The position numbers were made by a program, and so were the translations under genes. A model generated the notes under the pieces. It was not told the DNA's origin, searched no databases, and worked only from the letters and a program-made list of their open reading frames with translations. 64,000 nt of DNA from CAINVV01 sp037137375 (GTDB lineage: Bacteria > Bacteroidota > Bacteroidia > Bacteroidales > Prolixibacteraceae). Position 1 is the stretch's first letter. Each line of letters starts with the position of its first letter. Of the stretch, positions 47,301 through 55,018 are shown one piece after another. The DNA lies in the NCBI GenBank assembly GCA_037137375.1, contig JBAXKJ010000007.1:62001-126000 (forward strand), read 5' to 3'.

Positions 47301-47665
47301 GTCGTGGAAACGAGTACCACATCTATGGTTGATTTTCCTTCGAAGGGTACTTCCTCCTTCTTCATACCAATAAAAGAGAAAACCAGGGTACCGGCCGTCT
47401 TTGGAGAATCAAAGGTATAGATCCCGTCGTTGTTGGTAATAGTTCCTACCGTTGCTCCCTTAAGTAATACCGTAACGCCGGGAATAGGCGCTCCAGCCTG
47501 ATCCTTAACCGTACCCGTCAATCTAGCACCACTGGTTTGGGAATAAGTCAACTGACTCGTCCCTACGATAAAAAGTCCCAGAAGAAGCAACAGATTCATT
47601 CTCACCAGACCGGAAAACAGGCCGAACCATGGTATTAATGATAATTTTCCAAGCTTTTTTTTCAT
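44357..47665 (-). CDS. SusC/RagA TonB-dependent outer-membrane transporter (PUL 2)
   Basis: This is a 1102-residue SusC with an extended signal region (two hydrophobic stretches, cleaved near LTYSQ). A CarboxypepD_reg-like domain spans residues 45-130 (LTGTVKDQAGAPIPGVTV), followed by the TonB box (LEEIVAVGYGTQ), plug (TPYSLSKVGGNTSPLYVIDD; ISVLKDASAAIYGAR) and barrel ending in ITLGLNLSF. It imports the products of the PL1 lyase and associated enzymes. Two LacI-type palindromes (47697-47710 and 47777-47790) and a -7 box (47809-47816) precede it, so it appears controlled by the LacI regulator rather than by a hybrid sensor. Confidence 0.96.
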   Translation of the reverse strand: MKKKLGKLSLIPWFGLFSGLVRMNLLLLLGLFIVGTSQLTYSQTSGARLTGTVKDQAGAPIPGVTVLLKGATVGTITNNDGIYTFDSPKTAGTLVFSFIGMKKEEVPFEGKSTIDVVLVSTTIDLEEIVAVGYGTQRIKNVTGAIGSINTKDIVDLPTSNLASSLQGTVNGLSVSGGQARPGVGASLTVRTPYSLSKVGGNTSPLYVIDDFIADETAFNNLDANEIEQISVLKDASAAIYGARSSQGAILVRTKRGAEGKPKISISSQYGTNDKVSSPDMLSAYEYGVFYNRYMGISGKNVTSSPVTSFFQPDELETMKGLNYNWLDDVWKPNSSIKQNVNLSGGGSNATYFASVSYFKQDGNLSTLDYSRWNFRAGADIKVANHLKIGLQVAGDYGEKKQTFNKIGGEIDENDYLSLLTTPGYLPAYVNGLPILRYGPLNKRTDNDIIYYNYYEVERLANLKTNNPAEIRINTVAEYDFGWSKILKGLKFKVAYSKGITTNLYNQLGSSYTGYYFTSRSGSGNHLYEGDLTSSAKTFAVKNGNRLLRDGDRGDSYQLNMNAMYERTFGKHNLSALFSVEKSESSYEKVRYYKDDVLSFTNGQSNTATGAADGETTRTEAGMLSYIGRLDYSYADKYLFEFLFRSDASTKFAPVNYWGTFPSFSAGWVVSQEPFFKNKINWMEYLKVRASLGFLGKDNTGAWQWRQRYTYQTNKGAVFGTNAAANVGWGLKMEAAPNFNATWDNTTKLNLGLDTKFLKNRLSATFDAFFDRNTNLLVRRDALVPVTIGGAMAEENFDAIDAYGIELSLSWRDKIGKDLNYYVKLNTGLNNAKYRKKDWPQILDYNDVYPNGPVDMGAWGYNCIGMFRSQADIDNYVKTYHITKVFETDISQLKPGMLYYRDVRGTMNPDGSYQAPDGIIDDKDMIRLSKKSSNPYGFSLNFGGDWKGISLNALISASWGGFSEVPSSARYVTANQADYMNVPKFWNDMFTLPTLDAGGKEVAGSGNITAKYPNMYWNAFNNVTSDFWQISSFRMALRNMTIGYSLPQKQVRQIGIDACRFTLTGMNLLNFNNPLPDKFMDINSSYGSFPNLRSITLGLNLSF

Positions 47666-47696
47666 ATTGAATTGTTTATTAAGGTTTGATTTTCAC

Positions 47697-47710
47697 TGTT
47701 ATCGTTTTCA
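47697..47710. promoter_or_regulatory. LacI-type operator O2 near the susC start
   Basis: TGTTATCGTTTTCA differs at two positions from the site upstream of lacI and lies 32 bp before the susC ATG. With O1 it could support looping or roadblock repression. Confidence 0.5.
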
Positions 47711-47776
47711 TATATAACCCATAAATAAGGATAATAATAATTAATAAGCTTACTGGTTTACTGTTATTTATAATAA

Positions 47777-47790
47777 TGGTAACGTTTACA
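47777..47790. promoter_or_regulatory. LacI-type operator O1 upstream of PUL 2 susC
   Basis: TGGTAACGTTTACA is a near-palindrome; its reverse complement TGTAAACGTTACCA shows the central AACGTT core of LacI-family sites. It lies just downstream of the predicted start of transcription of susC. Confidence 0.6.
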
Positions 47791-47808
47791 TTTAATAAAA
47801 TGTGTCCT

Positions 47809-47816
47809 CAAATTTA
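47809..47816 (-). promoter_or_regulatory. Candidate -7 box for PUL 2 susC
   Basis: The minus strand reads TAAATTTG, matching TAnnTTTG. The predicted transcription start would fall about 47802, placing operator O1 within the first 30 transcribed bases. No convincing -33 element was found. Confidence 0.4.
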
Positions 47817-47864
47817 CAATTTTATTTTAACTTAAACTCACATTTTTTTCATTTTAACGCAAAA

Positions 47865-49436
47865 TTAATTACGCTGCTGTCTTTTCAGGTCCAGATATCC
47901 GTAATAAGTGAGCGATCTTGTCTCCTTGTCGCTGGAAAAGAAGAGACTGGCCAGGTAACCAATACCAAAAAGCAATAGATGACTGTATACACCAATCATG
48001 TACTTATGATGCGCGAAATTTAGGCTTCCAAAATCCAAAAGTAGCCCGGACTTACCTCCGAAAGAAACCGGAGTGGAGGTCAACAGGGCGTAAGCAGTAA
48101 ACAAAACACTCGCGGCGATACCAAAATAGAGTCCATATTTATTTGCCCTTTGCGTAAATATTCCGAGAAGGAACATTCCGGCAATCCCCCCTGAGAAAAT
48201 TGCATAAAGCGCAAAGATGGTGTCCAATACTCCGTTTGAACCAACCTTGACATAAATAAGCGCGATGGCTATTGCTCCCAAACCTGCAAGTACAACGAAG
48301 ATTTTACTAAAAATCATCTTGAGCTTGTCTGTGCTTTTGGGTCTGAGCCTGCTGTAATAGTCAGCTGTGCAAATGGCTGACAAGCAGTTCAAATCGGCAT
48401 TCAGGGAAGAGATGGCCGTCGCAATCAGTGCTGAAATCACGAAACCAACCACCCCAACCGGAAGCTTGGTCATGATGAAAAAAGGAAATACTGCATCAGA
48501 CTTTATACCTGCTGGAAGAGGGTCTCCTGAAATCTTATAATAAGAAAAAAGTGCGGTCCCGATGAACATAAACATGGCCCAGACCGGCACACTGAGAGAA
48601 ACCCCAATTAAGGAAGCCTTTATCGCATCTTTATCCGATTTGGCGGTCAAATATCTTTGTACGATCGTCTGATCGGTGCCATATTTCTGGATCGCGTAAA
48701 ATATCCCATTCAGGACCATCACGATAAAGGTAAGGTTGACAAAGTTCCAGTCGAAGGGTCCAAACCCGATGTGGCCGTTCTCGCTGGCCACCTTCCAGAT
48801 AGCGGAAGGACCGCCTTCCGTAGAGAATAAAATAAGAATCAGTGAGATCAATCCTCCGGCAATAAGTAAGGTCCCCTGCATGACATCCAGCCATACAATC
48901 GCTTCCATTCCTCCCATGAGGGTAACAAAAATAACAACCGCGCCCACAATCCAGATGAGTGTGACAGTGTCGACTCCCATCATCTTGGAAAGGGCCAGGG
49001 CAAGCAGATAAAAAACCGTTCCCATTTTCGAAAAATGGTTCAAGGCAAAACTAATCGAGCTGTACATTCTGGCAAAAAAGCCAAACCTGCGTTCAAAATA
49101 TTCATAAGCGCTCAGTTTGATCACTTTCCTGAACAAGGGAACAATGAATGAAACAAAGAAAATCAGCACGATTGGCACCATTAATCCTTGTACCAGCAAT
49201 AGCCAGTTCGATGCGTACCCTGAACCCGGGTAAGCCAAAAAAGTTATACTGCTGATCAGGGTGGCAAGAATCGAAATGCCAATGGCCCAGGAAGGGAGTT
49301 TTCCACTCGCAATGAAATAATTACTGGTCGTCTTCTGGCGTTTGGCAAACCATAATCCGAAGAATAAGGTAACAATCAATGATGTAATAATTATCAGAAA
49401 ATCAACGTAATGCAAGGAATTCGATTGTGCCATCAT
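47865..49436 (-). CDS. SSS-family sodium/solute symporter
   Basis: This is a 523-residue membrane protein with about 13 hydrophobic segments, of the sodium:solute symporter family (SGLT/SSF). Family features are clear: an early ILATLISSITFLAYPG segment in helix 2, TDQTIVQRYLTAKSDKDA in the middle and SSLNADLNCLSAICTADYY near residue 345. It probably carries the acid sugar handled by the three enzyme genes upstream across the inner membrane. The 24-bp gap to the kinase gene and shared direction make it the fourth gene of the acid-sugar operon. The substrate is inferred from neighbours only. Confidence 0.92.
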   Translation of the reverse strand: MMAQSNSLHYVDFLIIITSLIVTLFFGLWFAKRQKTTSNYFIASGKLPSWAIGISILATLISSITFLAYPGSGYASNWLLLVQGLMVPIVLIFFVSFIVPLFRKVIKLSAYEYFERRFGFFARMYSSISFALNHFSKMGTVFYLLALALSKMMGVDTVTLIWIVGAVVIFVTLMGGMEAIVWLDVMQGTLLIAGGLISLILILFSTEGGPSAIWKVASENGHIGFGPFDWNFVNLTFIVMVLNGIFYAIQKYGTDQTIVQRYLTAKSDKDAIKASLIGVSLSVPVWAMFMFIGTALFSYYKISGDPLPAGIKSDAVFPFFIMTKLPVGVVGFVISALIATAISSLNADLNCLSAICTADYYSRLRPKSTDKLKMIFSKIFVVLAGLGAIAIALIYVKVGSNGVLDTIFALYAIFSGGIAGMFLLGIFTQRANKYGLYFGIAASVLFTAYALLTSTPVSFGGKSGLLLDFGSLNFAHHKYMIGVYSHLLLFGIGYLASLFFSSDKETRSLTYYGYLDLKRQQRN

Positions 49437-49460
49437 CTTTTGTTTAGTGGTTGGATAGTT

Positions 49461-50609
49461 TTAGAATTCCAGATTCTCAGGCCATTGGTAACTGCCCGGT
49501 TTGGTAGTAATGCACAATCCCGGAAAACCTTCCGGTCTCATCTGAATGACCCCAAAATCAGCCTCATAAAATGGCTCGAGTTTGGTAATTTCCAAATATT
49601 TTAAGACCATCGACGTCGTAGCCCCTCCTTCAATAAAAAGATCAGTAAGTTCGAACCTGTCGGCTATACGGGCGACCAGTTGACCAATACATTCCCTTAT
49701 CCTGCAAGATAATCCTTCCTCTCCCGAAGGTGGATAATCGATGGTAACCATTACACTAAAGCCTTCCTGCAATTTGTCGGCTACCTCGATGGCCCACTCC
49801 TCTACCAATGCTTCTGCAAGTTCGTTTGAGTAATATATGCTCTCCGGCATATTACTCCTTAGCATGTTCTTGTTGTCAAATTTTTTCAACAATGACTGAC
49901 TCTTCGGGAAAAGGCTTCCGAAGATAAAAAGGGAGTTTTCACCGAAAGAGAATTCAGGCTGGTTAGCGGAAATACTAAACTGAAATTTTGTCTCAAGTAT
50001 GGCATCAAAAAAGCCCGAACCTCCTGCTACAATCACTTCATTATCAATTTTTTCCGCCCATTTCTTTAACTCCCCGTGGTTAATGACATTGGCCATGAAA
50101 ATGCCTGTAGAGGGTATATCATTTAACAAATCGAGGGAATAAACAGGGAAAGTATTTGATTGAATAATCTCCATCACCCTTGCAGAGCGGACCGGAAAAT
50201 CCGGATCACCGGTAAAAAATGTCTGATCCAGCGGCACGCCATCAACAAAGTAGGTTCCATCCTCAATCTTTCTACCAACCAAAGGATTAGGCGCGACTAC
50301 CAGGGCCTTTTTTCTGCCCATTTGCAGCATCATCGCCTCCAGTTCTTCGGCCACATGACCGCGCAGAACCGAATCAATCTTTTTATAGATGAATTCCGGA
50401 TTAAGCTTCATCAGCTGCATCATAATGGTGGTCACATGACTGGAAGCCTCAACAGCACCCATGGATCTGGTATCAGTCGCAATTACCAACAAATCAACAT
50501 CATAAACTCCATTGACGACTGTTTCGATCAGAACCCGGAGGCCATATCTGACCCCCACGCCTCCTATCTCCGCAGCTCCGGTAAAATCATCCGCTATTAC
50601 AGCAATCAT
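49461..50609 (-). CDS. DUF1537 four-carbon acid sugar kinase
   Basis: This is a 382-residue cytoplasmic protein. The ATG at 50609 starts directly at MIAVIADDFTGAAEIGG, the family signature; a longer reading would overlap the upstream gene. Other family segments are KKIDSVLRGHV (about 77-87), VVAPNPLVGRKI, and the C-terminal nucleotide-binding FIEGGATTSMVL. Members phosphorylate D-threonate, D- or L-erythronate, 3-oxo-tetronates or 3-oxo-isoapionate. With an adjacent PdxA-like dehydrogenase and no NAD-linked tetronate dehydrogenase, the D-threonate type (kinase, then oxidative decarboxylation to dihydroxyacetone phosphate) is the closest known pathway. It follows the PdxA-like gene by 4 bp. 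Confidence 0.9.
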   Translation of the reverse strand: MIAVIADDFTGAAEIGGVGVRYGLRVLIETVVNGVYDVDLLVIATDTRSMGAVEASSHVTTIMMQLMKLNPEFIYKKIDSVLRGHVAEELEAMMLQMGRKKALVVAPNPLVGRKIEDGTYFVDGVPLDQTFFTGDPDFPVRSARVMEIIQSNTFPVYSLDLLNDIPSTGIFMANVINHGELKKWAEKIDNEVIVAGGSGFFDAILETKFQFSISANQPEFSFGENSLFIFGSLFPKSQSLLKKFDNKNMLRSNMPESIYYSNELAEALVEEWAIEVADKLQEGFSVMVTIDYPPSGEEGLSCRIRECIGQLVARIADRFELTDLFIEGGATTSMVLKYLEITKLEPFYEADFGVIQMRPEGFPGLCITTKPGSYQWPENLEF

Positions 50610-50613
50610 TTTC

Positions 50614-51657
50614 TTAATATTTTGAATGATACAATCGCACCGCATAATCCACGGCACAAATTAAGGCATCAGGACTGGCAATTCCTTTCCCCGCGATTTC
50701 AAAGGCGGTGCCATGATCAACCGAGGTCCTGATGATGGGCAGTCCAAGGGTGATATTTACACCTTTTACACTCTTCATGGATCCGGATTCCTGATCCCAA
50801 ACGAAGCCGGCAAGTTTGAAAGGAATATGCCCCTGATCGTGGTACATGGCTACACAGCCATCGAAACGCCCTCCACTGGCCAACGCGAACAAGGTGTCCG
50901 GAGGGAATGGCCCTTCAACGGAAATGCCGCTCTGCTGCGCAGCCAAAATGGCCGGGGCGATCTCTAACCTCTCTTCATCACCGAATAATCCTTCATCGCC
51001 GGCATGAGGATTTAAACCGGCCACCCCAATACGGGGATATTCAATGCCAATCATTTTCAATCCTTCGTTCATCAATTGAATCGTCTCCAGTACCCTGGCC
51101 TTTTTGACAAGGTCACAGGCCTTGCGCAACGAAACATGCGTGCTGACATGAATGACTTTAATCTTCTCATCGGCCAGCAACATGGCATATTTCGGACTAT
51201 TCGTATAGTGCGCATAAATTTCTGTATGTCCTGAAAAATGGTGACCCGCGGCATTAATGGCCGACTTGTTGATTGGATTCGTAACGGTGCCGTCCACCTC
51301 GCCGGCTATAGCCATTTCGATTGCCTTTGTCACACATCTAAAAGCAATATCACCGGCTGTGACCGATATCTTGCCGTATTCGAGAGTTTCGGGATGATCC
51401 ATCGGAAGATCCAGCAGATCAATCGTGCCATATTGAAACTTGGCCTCCTTAACGGTTTTCACCGGATTGACATTTAGCTCCGTTCCTGAAATTTTTTGAG
51501 CTTCCTGAAGAATAATTGCATTACCTACCAGCAGGGGTCGACAAATTTGGTAAAGTCCTTCCGTCGCAAATACTTTTGCCGCTATTTCCGGTCCGATACC
51601 CGCCGGATCGCCCATGGTGATCGCCAGAGAAGGTAAATATTTTCGATTCTCAGTCAT
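50614..51657 (-). CDS. PdxA-family dehydrogenase, probably PdxA2 (acid-sugar 4-phosphate)
   Basis: This is a 347-residue protein of the PdxA family (4-hydroxythreonine-4-phosphate dehydrogenase): MGDPAGIGPEI at residues 15-25, TNPINKSAI, HHFSGHTEIYA with a metal-binding His, LNPHAGDEGLFGDEE and MYHDQGHIPFKL. Adjacent DUF1537 kinases mark the PdxA2 group, which oxidises and decarboxylates D-threonate 4-phosphate to dihydroxyacetone phosphate instead of making vitamin B6. Its start overlaps the stop of the lyase gene by 8 bp and the kinase starts 4 bp downstream, so the three are tightly coupled. The sugar acid is not proven. Confidence 0.88.
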   Translation of the reverse strand: MTENRKYLPSLAITMGDPAGIGPEIAAKVFATEGLYQICRPLLVGNAIILQEAQKISGTELNVNPVKTVKEAKFQYGTIDLLDLPMDHPETLEYGKISVTAGDIAFRCVTKAIEMAIAGEVDGTVTNPINKSAINAAGHHFSGHTEIYAHYTNSPKYAMLLADEKIKVIHVSTHVSLRKACDLVKKARVLETIQLMNEGLKMIGIEYPRIGVAGLNPHAGDEGLFGDEERLEIAPAILAAQQSGISVEGPFPPDTLFALASGGRFDGCVAMYHDQGHIPFKLAGFVWDQESGSMKSVKGVNITLGLPIIRTSVDHGTAFEIAGKGIASPDALICAVDYAVRLYHSKY

Positions 51658-52567
51658 TGGAAATATTTTTCAGATCACTTTGAGTCATCAATAAAAACTG
51701 TTTCTCAGCCTCCGCAGACATGGTCTGCATGGGTGGAAGCACCTCAGCGCCGCAGAGATTTTTCATCTTCATCAGAATTTTCAGGGCAGGAATGGATTGA
51801 CTTAAATTCTTACCCTGTTGGTAAAGCCCAGACATTCTATCGCTAACATCCTGCCAAAGAAGGGCGCCTTCCTCGTCTCCTATCCGAACACTTTCCAGCA
51901 TCCGGACATAGGGTTCGGTTGTAAGGTTGGCTGTACTTGGTACAATCCCGTGAGCTCCTTTGGTTAGTCCGTAGACCGACATGGCAGCCCAGCCAATCAA
52001 CAGCTCGAAATCTTCCCTGTTTCTCCAAAGACGTATCGATTCATCCAGACGGGCCAGATCCCTCTCCGAATCTTTGGTGCCTGCAATTTGAGGATGATGA
52101 CTCAGTTTTTCCAGTACAGTCAGGGGTATCGAATGATGTGTAGTGGATGGTATGTTATAAATATAGAGTGGGATCTTCACCGAGTCGGCGAGCGTTTCAA
52201 AGTAACTCATCATCTGATCCTCCGCTATCGGATAATAAGAAGGCAATTTGGAAACCAGGAAGTCGGCGCCGAAGTCAGTGTATTTCAGGGCATCCTCCAT
52301 CGACTGATGAAGGGAGTTTCCGGTTAATCCTGCATAGATTTTTATCTTGCCTTTTGCTTCATTCACCACACATTTCAGCAAAGTATCCTTTTGGTTGGCA
52401 TACATGGAATCCCCCTCTCCTGTAGTTCCCAAGGCAAAAACCGAAACTCCCGATGAGATGAAATTTTCACAAATTCGCGCAACTGATTCTCTGTCAATAG
52501 TATAGTCTTTATTGAAAGGACTCACCATCGGAACAATTACCTTGTCGCTACCTAAGTGGTTATTCAT
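51650..52567 (-). CDS. DHDPS/N-acetylneuraminate lyase family aldolase
   Basis: This is a 305-residue class I aldolase-fold protein. The ATG at 52567 is chosen; a GTG at 52576 would add three residues. The Schiff-base Lys165 is in AGTKDSERD, the catalytic Tyr in LYIYNIPSTTHH, and GTTGEGDS is the substrate-binding loop. GTTGE with GTKDS argues against sialic acid lyase (GSTGE, with a different Lys context). Family members make or cleave 2-oxo acids with pyruvate, such as 2-keto-3-deoxy acids. It is the first gene of the acid-sugar operon and may generate the C3/C4 intermediate for the kinase, or process a related acid. A LacI-type operator lies 23 bp upstream. Confidence 0.9.
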   Translation of the reverse strand: MNNHLGSDKVIVPMVSPFNKDYTIDRESVARICENFISSGVSVFALGTTGEGDSMYANQKDTLLKCVVNEAKGKIKIYAGLTGNSLHQSMEDALKYTDFGADFLVSKLPSYYPIAEDQMMSYFETLADSVKIPLYIYNIPSTTHHSIPLTVLEKLSHHPQIAGTKDSERDLARLDESIRLWRNREDFELLIGWAAMSVYGLTKGAHGIVPSTANLTTEPYVRMLESVRIGDEEGALLWQDVSDRMSGLYQQGKNLSQSIPALKILMKMKNLCGAEVLPPMQTMSAEAEKQFLLMTQSDLKNISND

Positions 52568-52589
52568 GGTTATCACGTATTTACACGCT

Positions 52590-52603
52590 TGTAATCGTTT
52601 ACA
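52590..52603. promoter_or_regulatory. LacI-type operator O3 upstream of the acid-sugar operon
   Basis: TGTAATCGTTTACA differs at one position from a perfect TGTAAACGTTTACA palindrome. It lies 23 bp upstream of the first gene of the lyase-dehydrogenase-kinase-symporter operon and downstream of lacI, so repression by the adjacent regulator is likely. Confidence 0.65.
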
Positions 52604-52666
52604 TATTTCATAATATCCATAGTTATCGCTTCATTTCAGCCCTATGGAAGGTTCATTTTCGGACAA

Positions 52667-53659
52667 TCAGCAGGAACTTCTGATCATCAACTCAGCGTTC
52701 AGGGTCATCTGGATACAGGGCCTGAGTGGATCAGAAATTCTTTGTATAAGGAGCTCTCCGGCCCTTTTCCCAATCTCATAAGCGGGCTGGCGGACGGCGG
52801 TAAGTGGCGGATTGAGGGAACTGGACCAGAACATATCGTCGAAACCCACTATTGCAATTTCAGCTGGGATCAGCTTACCGCGCTTATGAATGGTTTCAAG
52901 CGCTCCGAGTGTAATAAGGTTATTCCCGGTAAATAAGGCGTCAGGCGGATTGGGCAAATCGAGCAATTCGGCGCAAAGGTTGACACCACTTTCATAAGAA
53001 GAATCCCCCCATCGTATCAGTGCGGGATCGAAAAGATTATTCGGCTTCAAGGCACGGCGGTAACCAGCCTCCCGCATCTTGCTTGAAGGAATTGATGGAA
53101 GTCCTGAAATATAGGCGATACGCTTATAATTGGATTTTACAAGATGTGAAACGGCTGCAAAGGCTCCCTCTTCATTGTTAACCCATACAATGTCAACATC
53201 GATACCCGCCAGTCCACGGTCGACACAAACAACTGGAAATCCATTTTTAACAATATTCTTCAAACGCTGATCGTTCTCGCTTACAGGCGCTGCGACGAGT
53301 CCATCAATAGCCTCAGACTGAAGGATATCGAGGTACATGATCTCCTTCTTTTCATCCTGTCCGTAGTTGCACATGATGATGGCATAATTGTTTTTATAGG
53401 CTATATCCTCAATTCCTCTGAGTACATCCACATAAAAAGGATTCTGTATATCGGGAATTAATACGCCCAACAGGTTACTGGACACCCTCTTGGAACGAAG
53501 TCTTTTGGCTACCCTACTCGGCTGATATTTAAGTTCTTTGATCACTTTCAATATCTTCATCCGGGTAGCTTCATTAACGCTTTCGCTGTTATTTAGTACC
53601 CTGGAAACTGTCGCTATAGAAACTCCTGCCCGTTTGGCAACGTCACTCATTCCTGCCAT
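52667..53659 (-). CDS. LacI/GalR-family transcriptional regulator
   Basis: This is a 330-residue regulator. The ATG at 53659 gives the usual N-terminus; a reading from 53725 would add a spurious hydrophobic stretch. Residues 4-55 are the LacI helix-turn-helix and hinge (SDVAKRAGVSIATVSRVLNN, then YQPSRVAKRLRSKR). The rest is a periplasmic-binding-protein-like sensor domain (LLGVLIPDIQNPFYVDVLRG; IVGFDDMFWSSSLNPPLTAV). It lies directly upstream of the acid-sugar operon in the same direction. Matching palindromes occur before this gene, before that operon and twice before PUL 2 susC, so it probably represses all three and releases them on binding an intermediate. Confidence 0.93.
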   Translation of the reverse strand: MAGMSDVAKRAGVSIATVSRVLNNSESVNEATRMKILKVIKELKYQPSRVAKRLRSKRVSSNLLGVLIPDIQNPFYVDVLRGIEDIAYKNNYAIIMCNYGQDEKKEIMYLDILQSEAIDGLVAAPVSENDQRLKNIVKNGFPVVCVDRGLAGIDVDIVWVNNEEGAFAAVSHLVKSNYKRIAYISGLPSIPSSKMREAGYRRALKPNNLFDPALIRWGDSSYESGVNLCAELLDLPNPPDALFTGNNLITLGALETIHKRGKLIPAEIAIVGFDDMFWSSSLNPPLTAVRQPAYEIGKRAGELLIQRISDPLRPCIQMTLNAELMIRSSC

Positions 53660-53701
53660 ATCTGCTATATTATAAATGAGTATTTGGAAACTCAGAATGA
53701 A

Positions 53702-53709
53702 CAAAAATA
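53702..53709 (-). promoter_or_regulatory. Candidate -7 box for lacI
   Basis: The minus strand reads TATTTTTG (TAnnTTTG), 43 bp before the lacI ATG. Operator O4 lies where the -33 region is expected, consistent with autorepression. Confidence 0.35.
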
Positions 53710-53726
53710 GTAATCTTTCCGACAAA

Positions 53727-53740
53727 TGTAAACGTTTTCA
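53727..53740. promoter_or_regulatory. LacI-type operator O4 upstream of lacI
   Basis: TGTAAACGTTTTCA differs at one position from the TGTAAACGTTTACA palindrome. It lies between lacI and the divergent GH43/GH117-like gene and could control either. Confidence 0.6.
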
Positions 53741-53914
53741 TTCTAAAACATATTTTTTATCAAAATATTATAAGGGGAATATTTCGTGGCAGTTAATTCC
53801 TTAATAAAACAACCTGCCGTAAAATCCTAAATCTTTTTTAATATTACAATCTTATCCGGAAGAAACCTCAATGGATTTTCTATGCCGGCAAAAAAAATAT
53901 AATAATATCTATAG

Positions 53915-55015
53915 GTGAAAAAACTCATTATAACGATGCTATTGATAGCTAACTTGGTCAGTCATTCGCAGGCGGGTAACAATTCGAAGCAAGTAGCGGT
54001 GCCAGGCAAAGTCATGAAACAGATATACGAAGAGATCAAAACTCCCTTTAAATACGGACTGGTCATGGTTCCACCCAACGACTCCAAAAAGATGGACTGT
54101 CCAAGCATCTTCCGAAAAGAGAACAAGTGGATCATGTATTACCTGATATTTGACGGTCGCGGTTACGAGACCTGGATGGCTGAAAGCGCCGATTTGCTGC
54201 ATTGGAAAAACCAGGGTCGAATCATGTCATTTTCTGCTGATACCACCCGGTGGGACTGGAACCAAAAAGCAGGTTATATTTCCTTGCAGGATTACAAATG
54301 GGGTGGATCCTATCAATTATCAACCTATGATGGAAAGTACTGGATGTCCTATATCGGCGGTCACACAAAAGGGTACGAAGCTGGTTTATTGTCGATTGGA
54401 ATAGCAAACACCACCCAGGATCCGGCCAAAGTGCACGAATGGAGTTACTTGTCAAGGCCCGTCCTGGCAAGTACAGACAAGGATGTTCGCTGGTGGGAAA
54501 ACCACACGCAGTACAAATCAACCATTATCCGCGACAAACAAAGATTGACCGGCCATGATTTTGTCATGTTTTACAATGCTAACGGGGATAGCCTCAATGC
54601 CAAACGGGGTGCCGAAAGGATCGGCATGGCAGTGTCGGACGATATGACTCACTGGAAACGTTTCATGAAAGATCCGGTGATCAATCATCACAAGGGCATC
54701 AGCGGAGATGCCTATTTGCAGAAGATGGGGAAAGTCTGGACAATGTTTTATTTTGGTGCCTTCTGGAGCCCCGAAAAATCCAATGCCTTCAACCGGTTTG
54801 CCTGTTCCTACGACCTGGTTCACTGGACCGACTGGGTTGGCAAGGACCTGATCTCCCCATCAGAACCCTACGATGAGACTTTTGCACATAAATCATTTGT
54901 AATCAAATGGAAAGAAGTAGTCTACCATTTCTACTGCGCCGTAAACAAGAAACAACAACGCGGTATCGCAGTGGCAACTTCAACGGATTTAGGTAAAAGT
55001 GAAATGTCTTTCTAA
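53915..55015 (+). CDS. Exported five-bladed propeller glycosidase (GH43/GH117-like)
   Basis: This is a 366-residue protein starting at GTG (53915) with a signal peptide cleaved near SHSQAGN. The five-bladed propeller pattern of clan GH-F-like enzymes is visible: an early DCPSIFRKENKWIMYYL, blade-end motifs YETWMAESADLLHW, ERIGMAVSDDMTHW and FACSYDLVHWTDW. The blade layout fits GH43, GH117 or related families acting on arabinose, xylose or galactose-type residues; the exact family is not clear. It is the only plus-strand PUL 2 gene and diverges from lacI across 255 bp containing operator O4. Confidence 0.82.
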   Translation: MKKLIITMLLIANLVSHSQAGNNSKQVAVPGKVMKQIYEEIKTPFKYGLVMVPPNDSKKMDCPSIFRKENKWIMYYLIFDGRGYETWMAESADLLHWKNQGRIMSFSADTTRWDWNQKAGYISLQDYKWGGSYQLSTYDGKYWMSYIGGHTKGYEAGLLSIGIANTTQDPAKVHEWSYLSRPVLASTDKDVRWWENHTQYKSTIIRDKQRLTGHDFVMFYNANGDSLNAKRGAERIGMAVSDDMTHWKRFMKDPVINHHKGISGDAYLQKMGKVWTMFYFGAFWSPEKSNAFNRFACSYDLVHWTDWVGKDLISPSEPYDETFAHKSFVIKWKEVVYHFYCAVNKKQQRGIAVATSTDLGKSEMSF

Positions 55016-55018
55016 TAA

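Noticed and set aside
50160..50732. 190-codon plus-strand open frame
   Set aside because: Antisense to the DUF1537 and PdxA-like genes, no recognisable features.
34607..52567. Sialic acid catabolism (sialidase-fold gene, SSS symporter and NanA-like lyase)
   Set aside because: The lyase has GTTGE and GTKDS rather than the NanA pattern, no epimerase, ManNAc kinase or GlcNAc-6-P genes are present, and the kinase and PdxA-like genes fit acid sugars.
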